Part shown: piece by piece, positions 1-12,036 of the stretch
How positions within the stretch are numbered: position 1 is the first letter of the stretch
How the letters are laid out: each line of letters opens with the position of its first letter
NCBI GenBank assembly: GCA_024449915.1
Contig: JAMZAV010000069.1
Span: forward strand, 620,001-684,000
DNA length: 64,000 nt
Direction of reading: 5' to 3'
Source of the DNA: Sweltsa coloradensis
Taxonomy: Eukaryota > Arthropoda > Insecta > Plecoptera > Chloroperlidae
The notes under the pieces: generated by a model
The model's database searches: none
Seen by the model: the letters and a program-made list of their open reading frames with translations, nothing else
Told to the model about the DNA's origin: nothing
Made by a program: the position numbers and the translations under genes

Positions 1-122
1 AAACAAGTAAGCTGTGAATGATATATTATTGTATTAGGCAGGATATTGAACAGGTTCAAACTCTATTTCAAACCCAAAACAACTCTTGGAAATTATCTGA
101 AGCAATAAGTTCCAATAACCAA

Positions 123-740
123 TAACGATGCACATCGATACTTTTTCATTATTGATTATTGAAATGGTTATGACATTATCGATAATATAGATATTACCAA
201 AAAAAATTCAAACCCGTTCCAACATAGTAGATGGAATCTCAAATGTGGTAAATGAAATTCAAAACAATACAATCTTCTTGCCACTCGCTGCCTCAATATG
301 TCTTTGTTGTCTTTGTTTTTGCCTCCCCCTATCGGCTAAGTTTGCTCCCAAACATAAATCTCGAGTTACCTTGTGACCTATCTCTGGGTGCTTACGGAAA
401 CCTCAAGAATCCATCGTATCGTATCCAACTCACTTGATCCTTCTTTTTCAGGGATAATTTAGATCCAATCTGATTACCTACATGATCTAACGGATCTCTT
501 GAGCTTTTCGAATGCAGATACTTTCAATCGGGCTGGTTTCTGAACGACAATTTGTGTCGGGATCCGGTCGGGTTAACCAGATCAAGGTTCCCGTAAACAC
601 CCTTTGTCTGCCCAAGCGGGAAATACGAATTTTGTGTTTCGGGCCGTTTTCAACCAATTATTGATATTTTGCTATCAATATGACTTTTAATTATCGGTTT
701 TCGAGATTTTATCCAAAATTTATTATCGTGTGCATCCCTA
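123..740. mobile_element. hAT-type non-autonomous element, TAGGGATG-end family
   Basis: The ends are inverted versions of TAGGGATGCACATCGATA; the left copy is mutated to TAACGATGCACATCG and the right end reads GTGTGCATCCCTA. An exact 8-bp TSD, ATAACCAA, lies at 115-122 and 741-748. An 8-bp TSD with short terminal inverted repeats is the hAT signature. The interior has no transposase ORF. The element at 1889-2265 has the same ends and is a shorter family member. Confidence 0.8.
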
Positions 741-1880
741 ATAACCAACAATTACTTATAATTACAGTCAAATTTTTGTTATGTGCTCTGAATTATGAAT
801 GAGTAAAAATAGCAGCATTTTGGAAAATAATCTCATAAGTCAATGTGTAGCTTTAATTATAAAAATTATTACTAGTAGGCCCTTCATCCTTCAATTATTA
901 TTGATTTACATTCTTTTATAAGTTGAACATGCAAATACAGAAGAGCTTAAAAATAGGCTTGCTTTTTCACTTCTAAATGACTTGTCACGAATGTAGGCAT
1001 ACTACACAACCAATAACATTCAATTAATATGCTTAGACTCTGAGTAAGACCGCGGGAAGCATGCCAATTTGAAGATTTCTTGATGGGGGAAAACAGCCAT
1101 CGTACCAGATGTTACAAAGCAGTGGGCAAACACTTAAATTGGATTATAATTAAAAGCAGATCTATGCAAGTAAACTCAAGAAAACACTCTCAAATAATCC
1201 ACTGCATCTTAAGTTATTTCAAAATGCTAAAGTGTCAAATTGTCAGTGAAATAATTTTCACCCTTCAAGCAGGCTTCTAATCGGCACACTAGCGCTCGAG
1301 GTGGAGGACAGAAGACTGAGCGTCTAGCGCTTTGCTACTCATAGCTTTTATGTCATTGACTACAACAGACAGTGATTCCCAACCGGTGTGCCGTGGAGGT
1401 GACAGGTAAAATTAATGTCGTAAAAGTAATAAACATTTAAAGGAAACATAATAATGACTTACAGTAAACACAAGAAAATGATCCAACTCAATCATGTAAA
1501 TTAAGCACTGTGGGCTAAACATAAAATGTTTGGGGTTAGTAATGGTTATAATAACTTATAATGACCGATACCGATCACTGTAAGGTGACCATTCTTCTAA
1601 ACTAAAATACCGAAAAGGGGGTGTATGCAAATGTTCCTTCAGAAATCATTAAAAATATTTACGAATCTTCTCTTTTTCAATTGAGTTTTAGTGTTTTTTT
1701 CATTTTTGTCTGAAGAAAATACTCTTGTGTGCAAGTTATGATTAAACACGCACCTGTCCTGCATTTACACATTCATCTTATACTGAAACGTGTTTTAAAT
1801 CCCTGCATTGAAGCAATCAATGCTGTTTAAACTACAAAGGTGCGTTTCACATGCACATTTTTTATCAGAAATGGTGATGT
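741..1880. other. AT-rich intergenic stretch with one solo hAT-like end
   Basis: No coding exon is recognisable. At about 1368-1394 the sequence CAGTGATTCCCAACCGG resembles a hAT terminus followed by a GTG-rich subterminal region, but I found no matching partner end nearby. The rest is AT-rich and unremarkable. Confidence 0.4.
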
Positions 1881-1888
1881 GTTCCTTG

Positions 1889-2265
1889 TAGGGATGCACA
1901 TCGATACTTTATTTATTATCGATTATCAAATTGGTAATATCATTATCGAATCGATATTATCGATAATATCGATATCACTAACAAAGCCTGTTCCGACCTA
2001 TAAGTGGAACCTCAAGTGTGGCAATTGTCACGTGTTTGGCTTCCGTTATTGACTGATAGCACATAAATCTTGAGTGTGACACCATCAACCCAGCCAGTGC
2101 ATGGCACAATGTGAGATAATCTCTGTCTTTAAAGTTTGGTTCGTGCTACTATTGACCAATTATTTGGTATTTCGATAATCGATAATGAATTTTGGTTATC
2201 GATTATTGAAATTATATGCATTTTTGATTATCGATCGATAATATCGATTATCGTGTGCATCCCTA
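1889..2265. mobile_element. hAT-type MITE, TAGGGATGCACATCGAT family
   Basis: This 377-bp element has TIRs TAGGGATGCACATCGATA and the inverted copy ending GTGTGCATCCCTA. The TSD is exact: GTTCCTTG at 1881-1888 and 2266-2273. The interior is a palindrome-rich series of ATCGAT/ATCGATAAT motifs. There is no coding capacity. It sits immediately upstream of a LINE reverse-transcriptase fragment and may have inserted into it. Confidence 0.9.
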
Positions 2266-2273
2266 GTTCCTTG

Positions 2274-3545
2274 TGTTACAAGCGCTGTGGAAGAAGCGCT
2301 TGAGCATAAACAGATGGCAGGAGCAGTCTTTTTTGATCTAACTAAGGCCTTCAATACTATCAACCTCGCCACTCTGATCGAAAAACTCAAATTCTACGGG
2401 ATTTTAGGCCCAGAAAATAGCTGGATCAAGTCTTTCCTTACTGGTAGGAAGCAGAGTGTGCGGCTAAGAAACGGCAGAGTGAAGCAGAATGGGAAGATTC
2501 TATGCATGGAATACCCCAGGGATCCATCCTGAGCCCAACATTCTTCAGTATCTACGTAAACGATATGCCAAAAAATATGAAGCTGGGTACTAAAACACAA
2601 TTTGCTGACGACTTCAGTACCGTTCAGTTGAAACTCAACAGAGATGGGACAAGCAATGAAACAGACAACTACGGAGCTCGAGCAATACTGCCTTCCTAAT
2701 AAAATACTCAACATAAACAAGACGGTTGCTATCGCTTTCACAACGAGGGGTGCAACCTCTCCTGGACGCCCCGGTCGAAATATCTATGGACGCAAAATTT
2801 TTGGGTATTCACATCGACTACAGGCTAAACTGGAACTGCCTTATTGAATTGCTGTGCAAGAAGCTAAGCTCAGCTTTCTACAACATAAAAAAAAACACTC
2901 ATGAGACAATGTAACATAACATACAAATGGTGAAAACTGTGTATTTCCCCCTTGTCCAGTCTCATCTCCAGTATGGCATTTTGTTTTGGGGCGGTGCCCC
3001 AGAAAGAAGAAGAGTGTTCCGCCTCCACAAAAGGGTAGTGAGGTACATGGCAGCCTTGAGTTCAACACAATCTTGCAGAGAAGCTTTCAAAACGCTAGGA
3101 ATTCTAACCCTACCCGGAATCCATACAAAAGCCTTGGCACTTTTCATCAGACACAACCCTGCGCTAACAATCACAGGTGCTGAACTTCACAAACACAACA
3201 CTAGATCTGCTGACAAAATCTTCATCGAATGACACAGGCTGAAGACACTTGACAAGAATTCACTTCACCTGGGAGAGAGAGTAACGAACAGCCTTCCACA
3301 CGAGATTACGCAGGCTCCTCGACCCGAGAGATCCTCAAACAGAAACTCCACAAGTATCTCCTAAATGAAGTATTCTACGACATCAGTGAACCAACATTGT
3401 AGCGCAAATGAATTATTAATTATTATTGTACATATTCTCAACCTAGCCTTAACAATATGACAAATTTTCCATATTTGGAAGCCCTTGTTGACTTCCACAT
3501 GAATGTAAATTAAATGCAAAATAAATAATAATAATAATAATTATT
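2274..3545 (+). mobile_element. LINE (non-LTR retrotransposon) fragment, reverse transcriptase, degraded
   Basis: Translated pieces in shifting frames give a reverse-transcriptase palm and thumb: GAVFFDLTKAFNTIN (motif A, about 2316-2360), GIPQGSILSPTFFSIYVNDM (about 2506-2565), the catalytic FADD box (about 2601-2612), and a thumb region with LQYGILFWGGAPERRRVFRL (about 2970-3030). Several frameshifts break the frame. The 3' end runs into an (AAT)n tail at about 3524-3550. The pattern fits the Jockey/CR1 group of LINEs. It is 5' truncated, with no endonuclease, and not functional. Confidence 0.8.
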
Positions 3546-5860
3546 ATTATAATTATAATTATAGTAATAAAAAATAAATTGCAATAATGATGATTAAATA
3601 AGAAAACGTAATAGAATGAAAAACCGTGCCATTTAGACGTCTTGGGTGGTGGCTCACTGTCCTGGGAAAACCGGGATATCTGGTCACCCTATACCACTGG
3701 TAGGCCTAACCGAGTTAAACATTTTACATCTACGATATTTTACAAGTTTTCCTGAAATATTACCCAGTTTATGGGCCCCTGCGCTCACTTTGTTTAGTGT
3801 ACTGTCAGCAATTTGACCAAACATTTTTGTCGAAAACATCAGCCTCTGAATTCTAACGGTCTTCAACATTAGTTTAACTTAATTTAACACTAATTCAAAC
3901 ATTATAATGCAATGTTTGTTACCAGCTACTCAGGCCACATACTAAATTATAAATGTTACTTAAATTTGAGATATCAGTATTTGTTTCCTCATTTCAATCC
4001 CCCCTGTAACTGTGTGCTGAAGTCTAGCAAACTTGTACTTACTTTTTGCTGTCAACTTAGTGCTTTTAACATCTTGAAGATTTTTTTCTATACATATTAC
4101 AGAGCAAGTGAAAATGCATTTTAACCCCTATTTATAACTATTTTATAATATGTTTATGCAAATTTATAATAAAATGAAAATGACCAAGAAGAATACAATT
4201 ATTTTTTATGATTGTTGGAAAAAATGGTTGAAAATGTGATCAAACATTTTTATATTTTAAAGATAGCAAATTGCATTGAGCACATTAAAGACTACAGGCT
4301 ATAGTATTACCAAATTTGATCAAATTTCTCGTTGTCCTTAGCAAACAGCAAATATCATTGTCATCATCACAAGCAACGACAAATGGGAAACTATTGTTTC
4401 TACAATGGCACTGTACTACTCAAGATCAAAATTGTAATAAAACAATTAGGTAATTGTGAATAGTCGATCGTCATTACAATAAAGAATAAACAATAGGGGA
4501 CCTCACCTTAAAATGATCATACATATAATTGTCCATTAAACAATCTATCCTCAGTCTCCCTATTGTTCAACGAGTCCACTGTGAGACTGCAAGATATCAC
4601 TCCTGCAGAGTGTAGTGCAGACCACTCAATTGCCTTGCATGTTTTTGTGTATGATGGCTAATGTGAATGTGACAGGAGTTAACATCACCACACAGAGAAA
4701 AACACTGAACACAAAATTCTTTACGTCGAAGTAGGCCTAGCCCTAGACCATCATGTCCTATTAGATAGATGCATCTGTTGTATTATTATACGTGCACTTT
4801 GTATTGACCAGCTCAGCTGTTCGTAGTGTAAACGAGATGTTCGCACGTCACTCACAAGTTCAATGATCGTGGATCGCCTCTATCCTGATGCCGATCCCCC
4901 GTCCTCCCTCCACCCAATTCTGAATGCGTATTGCCCGCTCACTACTTGTCCTTATCTATCTCCAGATAACGTCTTCCGAAGTAATACCAAATATCATTCG
5001 GAAACTTCAATAACACTGAGAATGAACGAAACAATCCGTTAAACTATCAAAACAAAAGCTGAAATCAAACTTCACAGACAAGAATTCTGAGAAGTACTTC
5101 CATTGCAAAGACAGCGACGCTGTGCCGTTTCGCTTGCTGAAAGAGATCACAAGTGGAAAAACCCCATTTTGAGCAGCTTGGAATTTCATCGAATTAACAA
5201 GATAAGGAGAAAATGTTCGTTGTACATAAAATTAGATTTAAGTCACGGACAAAAATATTAGTTTGTTAAAAATAAAATTACTCCAATCGGGAGGTTTAGG
5301 GTGTACAAAGGGTAAGTCGGGCGCCAGGTGGCAAACGAGCAGAACAGAAGAGTAATCAATAATCACCAGTCTGTTTTAAAAACAAAATGCACACACCTGT
5401 GACCTTGCGGGATAGTTTGTTAATTGGCAAGTGATAGGGACCGTAGTTGAGGTGAAAGCTGTTGTCTGGAAATTTGTCTACATCTGTAATGCCCTTGCCT
5501 TAAATAGTGCACTCGAGTTGTATTGTATTGTTTGTTGTAAGCGCGATTCAAATGCTTCACCGCAAAAATAAAATAGAGCAGCCATGCTATGCCTCTATGA
5601 GTAATCTGAGAGTGTAAATTGACAACTCGCAAGCAAGTAATCTTCATTCACAAATTGCGAGAGAGTTGTAAAGGGTGTCATTCATTTGGTAAAAGAGAAA
5701 TGAAGAGAGGATAGCCACTAAAACTAGTTGCTAGTCTTTGGCAGTAGAGATATTCCATGTCAATTGTAGACAATACGACATGAATGAAAACTTGCCCCAG
5801 ACAAAAATAAAAAAGTACCTATTTTTGTTTTAATTCTTTTTAACAAGGTGAGGTCTTACA
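3546..5860. other. Intergenic, AT-rich, no gene recognised
   Basis: Nothing coding is supported. The low-coordinate end carries the AAT/ATT tail of the preceding LINE. The part near 5800-5867 is the 3' flank of ANAPC13 on the minus strand; an ATTAAA, a possible poly(A) signal, is readable on that strand at about 5830. Confidence 0.4.
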
Positions 5861-5867
5861 ATGAACT

Positions 5868-6092
5868 TCAGCTTTGCTGTGGAACCTGTGAATCCACAAG
5901 ATGTCCTAATGCAAGGTCAAGCCACTTTTGCTCTTGCTCTTTCAAGGTCATATGTGAATCTCCATTATCTGCTTCAGGATCAGGCAACTCCGATGGTGGA
6001 ACGTGGATATCTTCGTTGGGAAGTTTATCTAGCCGCCACGAATCATCAATGATATCAATCAGTCTAGGGTCAATCTGATATTGACTATCCAT
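5868..6092 (-). CDS. ANAPC13: Anaphase-promoting complex subunit 13 (APC13/Swm1)
   Basis: The 74-residue protein has the length of the vertebrate protein. Family landmarks in order are an acidic N-terminal segment with IDDSWRLDKLPNEDI, then PPSELPDPEADNG, then KEQEQKWLDLALGHL. In known APC/C biology this small subunit binds and stabilises the TPR scaffold of the cyclosome, the ubiquitin ligase that triggers anaphase and mitotic exit. The coding region is one exon. A splice acceptor (TTTTCAG) lies only 10 nt upstream of the ATG, with exon start at 6102, so a separate 5'UTR exon is expected at higher coordinates. I did not locate that exon. The start is fixed by homology and by the acceptor just before it. 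Confidence 0.93.
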   Translation of the reverse strand: MDSQYQIDPRLIDIIDDSWRLDKLPNEDIHVPPSELPDPEADNGDSHMTLKEQEQKWLDLALGHLVDSQVPQQS

Positions 6093-6102
6093 ATGTAGGC
6101 AG

Positions 6103-6546
6103 CTGAAAACAATTCAATATTAAGTTAGCATCAAACAAAATTAATACCAACAGGCCTCATCTTTGAGGCCTAGGTCTCAAGTACTGTAGGACCTACAGGT
6201 TATAGGCCCTACTCATATTCATAGGAATAGATATTTAAATTATGTGCAGTAGTAACTTAGTACGGGTACAGTAGTTACTTCGTCGTCGTAGCTAGTGTCA
6301 CCCATAATGTTCTGGAGGAATGCGGCAATAAGCAGACAGTGGCCACCCTCGTCTCCTCTAGACCAATCACATTGCCAGTGCCCTACCAAACAAATATTCA
6401 GCTATCTGCACTTTGCACAACCTCTAGCACACCTAGTGTTTTGAATCTTTAGGTATTTTCATTATTTTCAGATTTTCCAGTGAGAGTGCCATAGTAGAAT
6501 ATAGCCTGATGATGATAAATAAATGTTTAAGATTGTGGCATCTACA
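6103..6546 (-). other. Probable ANAPC13 5'UTR intron and promoter region
   Basis: The acceptor at 6103-6105 shows an intron starts here on the minus strand. The region contains several TAGGCCTA-type motifs at about 6150-6230 and a GC-richer patch at about 6280-6400. The first exon is not identifiable from sequence alone. Confidence 0.35.
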
Positions 6547-6550
6547 TTAA

Positions 6551-7341
6551 AGGCCCAGTCTTGTCTTGAAATCGTAACAGCTATTTTATTCCATGTACTG
6601 TTCTACGTACGTAGAAAAAGGAATTTTCAAAATCGGTTGAACGAAATGGGATTTATTTACATTTGAACTAGCTCGCACTAAGACTACGTGTGACGTCACT
6701 TGGGGGAGAGAAACGAGCTCGTCCGGTCGCCCGCTACCTGCTACCCTTCAGTCACAGCGATGACTGCGCGAGGGACAGGGAGGCCAGGCCGTATCGTGTT
6801 GAAACAATCACACCATGGATCACACAAACAAAGAAAAAATTATGCATATGGTATATTTCTTTCAATCAATGCATTTTGCAAAGTTACTGTTTAATGTAGG
6901 CCCTAGTGAAGGAAATCGTGTCTTATTGATAATTATATATAACAAAATGCCACGATCATTATAACGCTCATTACTATACATCCAAATAGACACAACACTT
7001 GTTCACTATTGTCACAAGATTTAAAAAACAACACATATACTACATAAATATGAAACACTAAATATGAACACACTAAAGCACAAGGTACATGCAGTTTTCT
7101 TATAAGTTTTCATTCCCCGAGTGATCGCCTAACACTGTTGGGCAGCGCCAGCCCTCTACCTGGCTATCGGTATGCGGGCGGGCTCACGCCAAGTGACGTA
7201 TCGCTAGGAAGGGTGCAGCCAACAAGGCGCGCGAATAGCGTCAAAACTTGTTGGGCGGTTTCGTTGCATTTTTTTCTGATCTCTATGATATCATACAATC
7301 TTTTTAAAATTCAAATGATGTTTGAAGAGTGGACTGGGCCT
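6551..7341 (+). mobile_element. TTAA-flanked non-autonomous transposon (piggyBac-like), copy 1
   Basis: The ends are inverted AGGCCCAGTC and GACTGGGCCT, and both sides carry TTAA (6547-6550 and 7342-7345). TTAA duplication is the piggyBac superfamily signature. A second copy of nearly the same length in opposite orientation is at 21763-22556; they share long near-identical stretches, including a GC-rich section with TGACGTCACTTG. No transposase ORF is present, so mobility would have needed a helper. Confidence 0.82.
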
Positions 7342-7345
7342 TTAA

Positions 7346-7688
7346 TCAACCCTTTTATTTACTTACATTCATCTCAGATAAATTCACTCCCAAGTCACAT
7401 TTATACTCTAATTCACATTCTGTTAATGTACCTAATTAATCTATTTATTTATTGTGTTGGCTGTCTTCGATCTATAGGCTTATTCTTTCTTTAAACTTGA
7501 TGTAACTGCAGCTATCTGACAACTCGGCTTATGACCTGGCAACTGGCATTGAAATTGAAAATTTGAAGGGACAAGATATTGTAAACTACACTATTTTATA
7601 AACTATCAACCAAAGCACGCTAAAAACTAGTAAAATAGGCCTACCACCAGTTGGAATGTTGAAATCCAAAAAATTCTGAGGCTATGCA

Positions 7689-7690
<2 letters not shown>
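7346..7690. other. Intergenic, nothing recognised
   Basis: Unremarkable AT-rich sequence between the piggyBac-like element and an ATT microsatellite. Confidence 0.4.
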
Positions 7691-7749
<59 letters not shown>

Positions 7750-7752
7750 TAT
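7691..7752. repeat. (ATT)n microsatellite
   Basis: About 20 uninterrupted TTA/ATT units. Confidence 0.98.
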
Positions 7753-7890
7753 TTTCATCATGCTAAGACGGAATACATAGATACATAAAATGTGATACAA
7801 TGTATCAGTCAGAACACGATGATGGTAGTGAGCGTCAGAGCAAGCTCCATATACACAATGTGATGTGCCCCACTACCATTCTCTTATAAG

Positions 7891-8821
7891 CAGAGTTGAG
7901 TAGTAACTTTTTGAAAGTAACGCGTTACATTTTTGGTAACTTTTTCGGTAACGCGTTACTTTTTTCGCGGGAGTAACTTTTAACGTTGTAAGTTACTATT
8001 AATGAGGAACTTTTAAAAAAAATCAAAAGTTACTTTTGAAACAGACTATACTTTTTAAAACTATACCAACAGCAAATCACTTTCGCAATGTGGCTGTTTC
8101 CGGTCAAAAATCCTCGAAACAACCCCACCCCACCCTTGCTTAGTTGGATTCCTAGAATTCATATTATATAACTGTGATCCGCCCGGCGCCCGCCCGCATA
8201 GTTTAGCGGGTTGAATTAAACCTGAAAGCAATATTAGTGGTTTGTTTGGGCTGTATGGAAGAGTTGGCATGAACTCATGCCGTGAGCGACCGTCGTATAT
8301 GTTGACCATTTCAACAAAACCACCTTTCATTTCTGTCACACCAGTCATCGAGCACGTACCGGTCTGCATACGCGTTCATCTTATTGCGTCTCACGTGTTT
8401 TGCAGTTTTTCTGAGTGTTTTAATAGTGACAGTTACTTATTTGGTTCAGTGTTGTTATTTTTCTAGATGGCGGACTCGATTGTTCTGAATCTCCTACCAT
8501 GGAATAATTATAAAAAGTTTTATCTCCAAAAAAAATGTACCTAACTGGAAACAAGTTTGTTGATGTTTCAATAATTAATCTTTTTTTGGTAAGAAGTCGT
8601 GTTTGTCATTTCTTTAAACTGCCACTCTTCCCGACAATTTTTCCCAAAAGTAACTTTTAAAGTAACTTTTAAGGTTTTTAACTTTTTTATACTGTCAAAG
8701 TAACTTTCAGTTACTTTTTCCGACAAGGAACTTTTAACGTTTAAAAGTTACTTTTAAAATTTAAAGGCAAGTAACTTAACTTTTTAAAAGTTACTTTTTG
8801 AAAGTAACTTACTCAAGACTG
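7891..8821. mobile_element. hAT-type element with GTAACGCGTTAC-rich ends
   Basis: The left end is CAGAGTTGAGTAGTAAC and the right end is the inverted GTAACTTACTCAAGACTG. An exact 8-bp TSD, CTTATAAG, lies at 7883-7890 and 8822-8829. Both subterminal regions are packed with AGTAACTTTT and AACGCGTTAC, a layout typical of the widespread hAT group whose ends read CAG.GTTG.GTAACGCG. The 931-bp interior has no transposase. A 102-codon antisense ORF inside matches nothing I know. Confidence 0.9.
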
Positions 8822-8829
8822 CTTATAAG

Positions 8830-9360
8830 CTAGTTCTTAATCCTAGGTTCTTAAATTTATGTCAATGAATGATATGAGTGATGAGTGATTGTACAGCTGA
8901 TGATAAAAGGGGTGAGCATGATGATAACTTACATATTTACAGTTCTATGAGTAGGTTGTGTTTGAGAGTGAATGTATGAGCTTGGGAGTGTGCGTGTCTG
9001 TGTTTGCCTGTGTAAGTGAGAGTGCGTGTGTTCGTGTTAATGTGCCAAGCTCTCAGAATAAAGACTGCCTAAGCTGCTTTTGGAATGATTTAATAGAGTT
9101 AGTGTTTTTTGTTTCGTAATTAATTTAACTTATTGTATAAGTTTGCACTTCTACAATAGAAGCCGTCTTGGTAAAGTGAAGTTCGGGCAAATGGTGGACA
9201 AAGCGTGACTCCTCTGCCATATCTTGCCGAGCGATAATTTAGGCATAGGTCCTACCCCCAGACCCCCCATTGTGCCAGGATTCATACTTTTCCCAAAACA
9301 ATAATGTAGGCCTAATGGCAAGTTCCAAATATTTATTAATAATATAGACCCTCTACAGAT
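8830..9360. other. Intergenic, TG-rich patch
   Basis: A GTGTGTTTG/GTGAGAGTG-like purine/TG-rich patch at about 8950-9045; nothing coding is recognised. Confidence 0.35.
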
Positions 9361-9365
9361 TATTG

Positions 9366-12036
9366 TCTACTGCAATGTGTTCAGAAGAGATAGGGATGGC
9401 CGTGGAGGAGGGCTACTGGTAGGATGTAAGATATGTTTAGGGGCTAGAGTGGCATGGAAAGAGGGTGGTGCTTATGAGATGATGGGGATAAAGATCTTTG
9501 CAGGGGCTGATGAATTGGAAATAGTGGCTGTCTATAGGTCACCCGGGGTGAATAACTTTGATGATCTAGCCACTCTATGCAACATGGTTAGGGGGAATAA
9601 AAGAACAGTAATTATGGGGGACCTAAATACGGTATGCCCAATGTTATTTGGGAGGGAGGAGTGGAAAACCTAGGTAGCAGAGCCCAGAGGATGGCAAACG
9701 AGATAGTTAATGAAGGGTTTGATCAGATTGTAGAGGGAAATACTAGAGATAATCTTAATGGGGGTAATTTACTGGATGTTATTCTGATCAGACCCATAGA
9801 CTGTTGGACTGATTGCACAGTAGTAGATGGTATTAGTGACCATAAAGCTGTAATTGCTGAGATAGAGGGAGATTGTTAAACAAGGACGAACATAGGGATC
9901 ACGACATCGTGGATATAGGCCTACAAAAGGGCGGACAAAGAAAGCATAAGGGAATTTCTAAGAGAAAATTACAGTGAATGGAGAGACTCCTGTAACAGTG
10001 TAGAGGAAATGTGGATAAAATTTGTAGAGTTATGCGAGGAAGCAAAAGGGAAATGGGTACCAAAAAGGGATTTTAAGCAAATGATCCGCCGTGCTGTGAC
10101 ACTCATGTAGGGCCTAAGGGCCCTTAAGAAGAAAGGTAGAAAAAATTACAACAGGTATAGAAGAACAAGGAATGTTGATGATAGAGAGAAATTTAAGGAG
10201 ACTGAAAGGGAACTAATAAGAACAAAAAGGATAAAATGGGAGGAGCACATGGCAAATATACTTACTGAGGAAGATAAACAGGGAAGCTGAAATAGGATGT
10301 ACGGTTATGTAAGGAGGAAGAAGGGAACAAGAGGCGAATTGCCCATACTCAAAGGAGAAAATGGCAAACTAATAGTGGATAATAAAGAAAAGGCAGAGGC
10401 CCAAAATAAGTACTATGCAGCGGTATTTAACGAGAAGGGCAAAAATGAAAGTGAATTAAGAGATGGTAGAGGAGACAAGAGAATCAAGGTTAATGTGAAA
10501 AAGGTAGGATAATTGCAACAATTAAGAAAGGGAAAGCTCCTGGGAAGGATGGGCTCACGGGGGATTTTATGCAACTTGCAATGAGGGAGACTGAGCTTTT
10601 TATGTGTGACATTATAGAGGCTTCCCTGGAAAAAGGGGAAGTTCCTGGAAGATGGAGGGAAGCTGTTGTTATACCAGTGCACAAGCGAGGGGAGAAGGGG
10701 AAACTAGGGAACTATAGGCCGATATCCCCGACATCGGTGGGATCCAAGATAGGCTAATGGAAAGGGTAGTGGGGGATTACATAAAGGAGATCATAAGAGG
10801 GAAAAAGTGGCTAAAAGAAAGCCAACATGGGTTAGGAAAGGGGTACTCATGCGAGACCCAGCTCTTAGGGCTAGTAAATGATCTGGGTAGCTCACTGGAC
10901 AAGGGGGAACTTGTGGATGCAGTTTTCATTGATTTCAAAAAGGCATTCGACAAGGTTTCCCATGACAAACTCATAGGGAAACTGGAAGGAGTAATAGATG
11001 ACAACTGGGTTAACAGATGGGTAAAGGAATTTCTCAGGGATAGGAGACAAAGGGTCAAGGTAGGGGAGGATCTATAGAATGAAGTGGAAGTGTTATCAGG
11101 GGAAGCCCAGGGGAGTGTACTGGGACCTTTACAGCAATATATATATATATATAAACGACATTGCCGACAGGATGGGGGCCAAGGTAAGAATATTTGCAGA
11201 CCACTGTGTAATAAACAGAATCATAAGAAACAGTAGGGATGTAATGGACATGAAACAGGACTTGACTACGCTGAAGGAATGGGTAATGGGCAATGAGATG
11301 AGCCTTAACATTGATAAATGTAAATGGGTAAGGTTTACAAGAAGGAGGATAGTACAAGGCTTAGGGGAAGGGTACTCACTCATGGGGAAGGTACTGGAAA
11401 AGGTGGAAAAAATTAAATATTTAGGAGTATGGCTGCAGTAAAAGCTCAGCTGGGAGGAGCACGTTAAGGAGGTCTCTAAGAAGGGTTTTAGGTGCCTAAA
11501 TTTTGTAATGCGGACACTAAAAGGGGCAAGTAGAGAATTAAAAGGACACGCATACAAAACTCTTGTGAGGCCAGTGGTCGAGTATGCTGGAGCTATATGG
11601 GACCCGTATAGGAAGGGGGAAGTAGAAGAGATAGAGGCATACAGAAAAGAGCTGCAAGAAGGGTACTTAGAAAGGGCAATAGGGCCTACTTGGAAGGAGG
11701 AAGTAGTAAATGGACAGGTAGTAAGGAAGTATGAAAGTGTCTCCAGTATGGTAAGGGATCTAGGATGGGAAGAGCTGGAGGATAGACGAAGGATGGACAG
11801 ACTAGGGAAAATGTACAGGGTGACTAGAGCTCAGGAAGGATGGGGAGAGATGAATAGCCTTCTAAGGAAGAGGGGATCATATGTGGAAATATGAGAGAGG
11901 GACATGGGCAACTGATGTAGGAAGGAACTCGTTCAGGGCCAGAACGGTGGTGGAGTGGAATGGCCTGACAGAGGGGGTAGCAGGCAAAAAGGATATTAAA
12001 GGATTTAAAAAGTCACTAAAGCTACTGATACCCTGA
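9366..12036 (+). mobile_element. LINE with APE endonuclease and reverse transcriptase, inactivated
   Basis: ORF2-like remains in order: the C-terminal half of an apurinic endonuclease (FRRDRDGRGGGLL, VYRSPG, IMGDLN, ISDHKAVIAEI at about 9377-9876); a basic linker; then reverse transcriptase with KAPGKDG (about 10534-10554), YRPISPTSVGSKI (about 10712-10750), SQHGLGKGYSCETQLL, AVFIDFKKAFDKVSHDKL (about 10918-10971), a VLGP/YINDI region and a thumb with VEYAGAIWDPY. The ORF ends NSFRARTVVEWNG...KSLKLLIP stop at 12036. It is CR1/L2-like. It is dead: at least five frameshifts or stops, an (AT)n expansion at about 11138-11151, an in-frame TAA at about 11439, and the catalytic FADD box reads FADH. 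Confidence 0.88.

Noticed and set aside
8160..8225. GC-rich patch resembling rRNA (GCGGGTTGAATTAAA)
   Set aside because: Only a few words match and the surrounding sequence belongs to the hAT element; no rRNA domain can be followed.
8061..8369. 102-codon minus-strand ORF within the hAT element at 7891-8821
   Set aside because: No domain, inside a non-autonomous element, and no splice context.
11129..11557. 142-codon minus-strand ORF
   Set aside because: Antisense of the LINE reverse transcriptase at 9366-12036.
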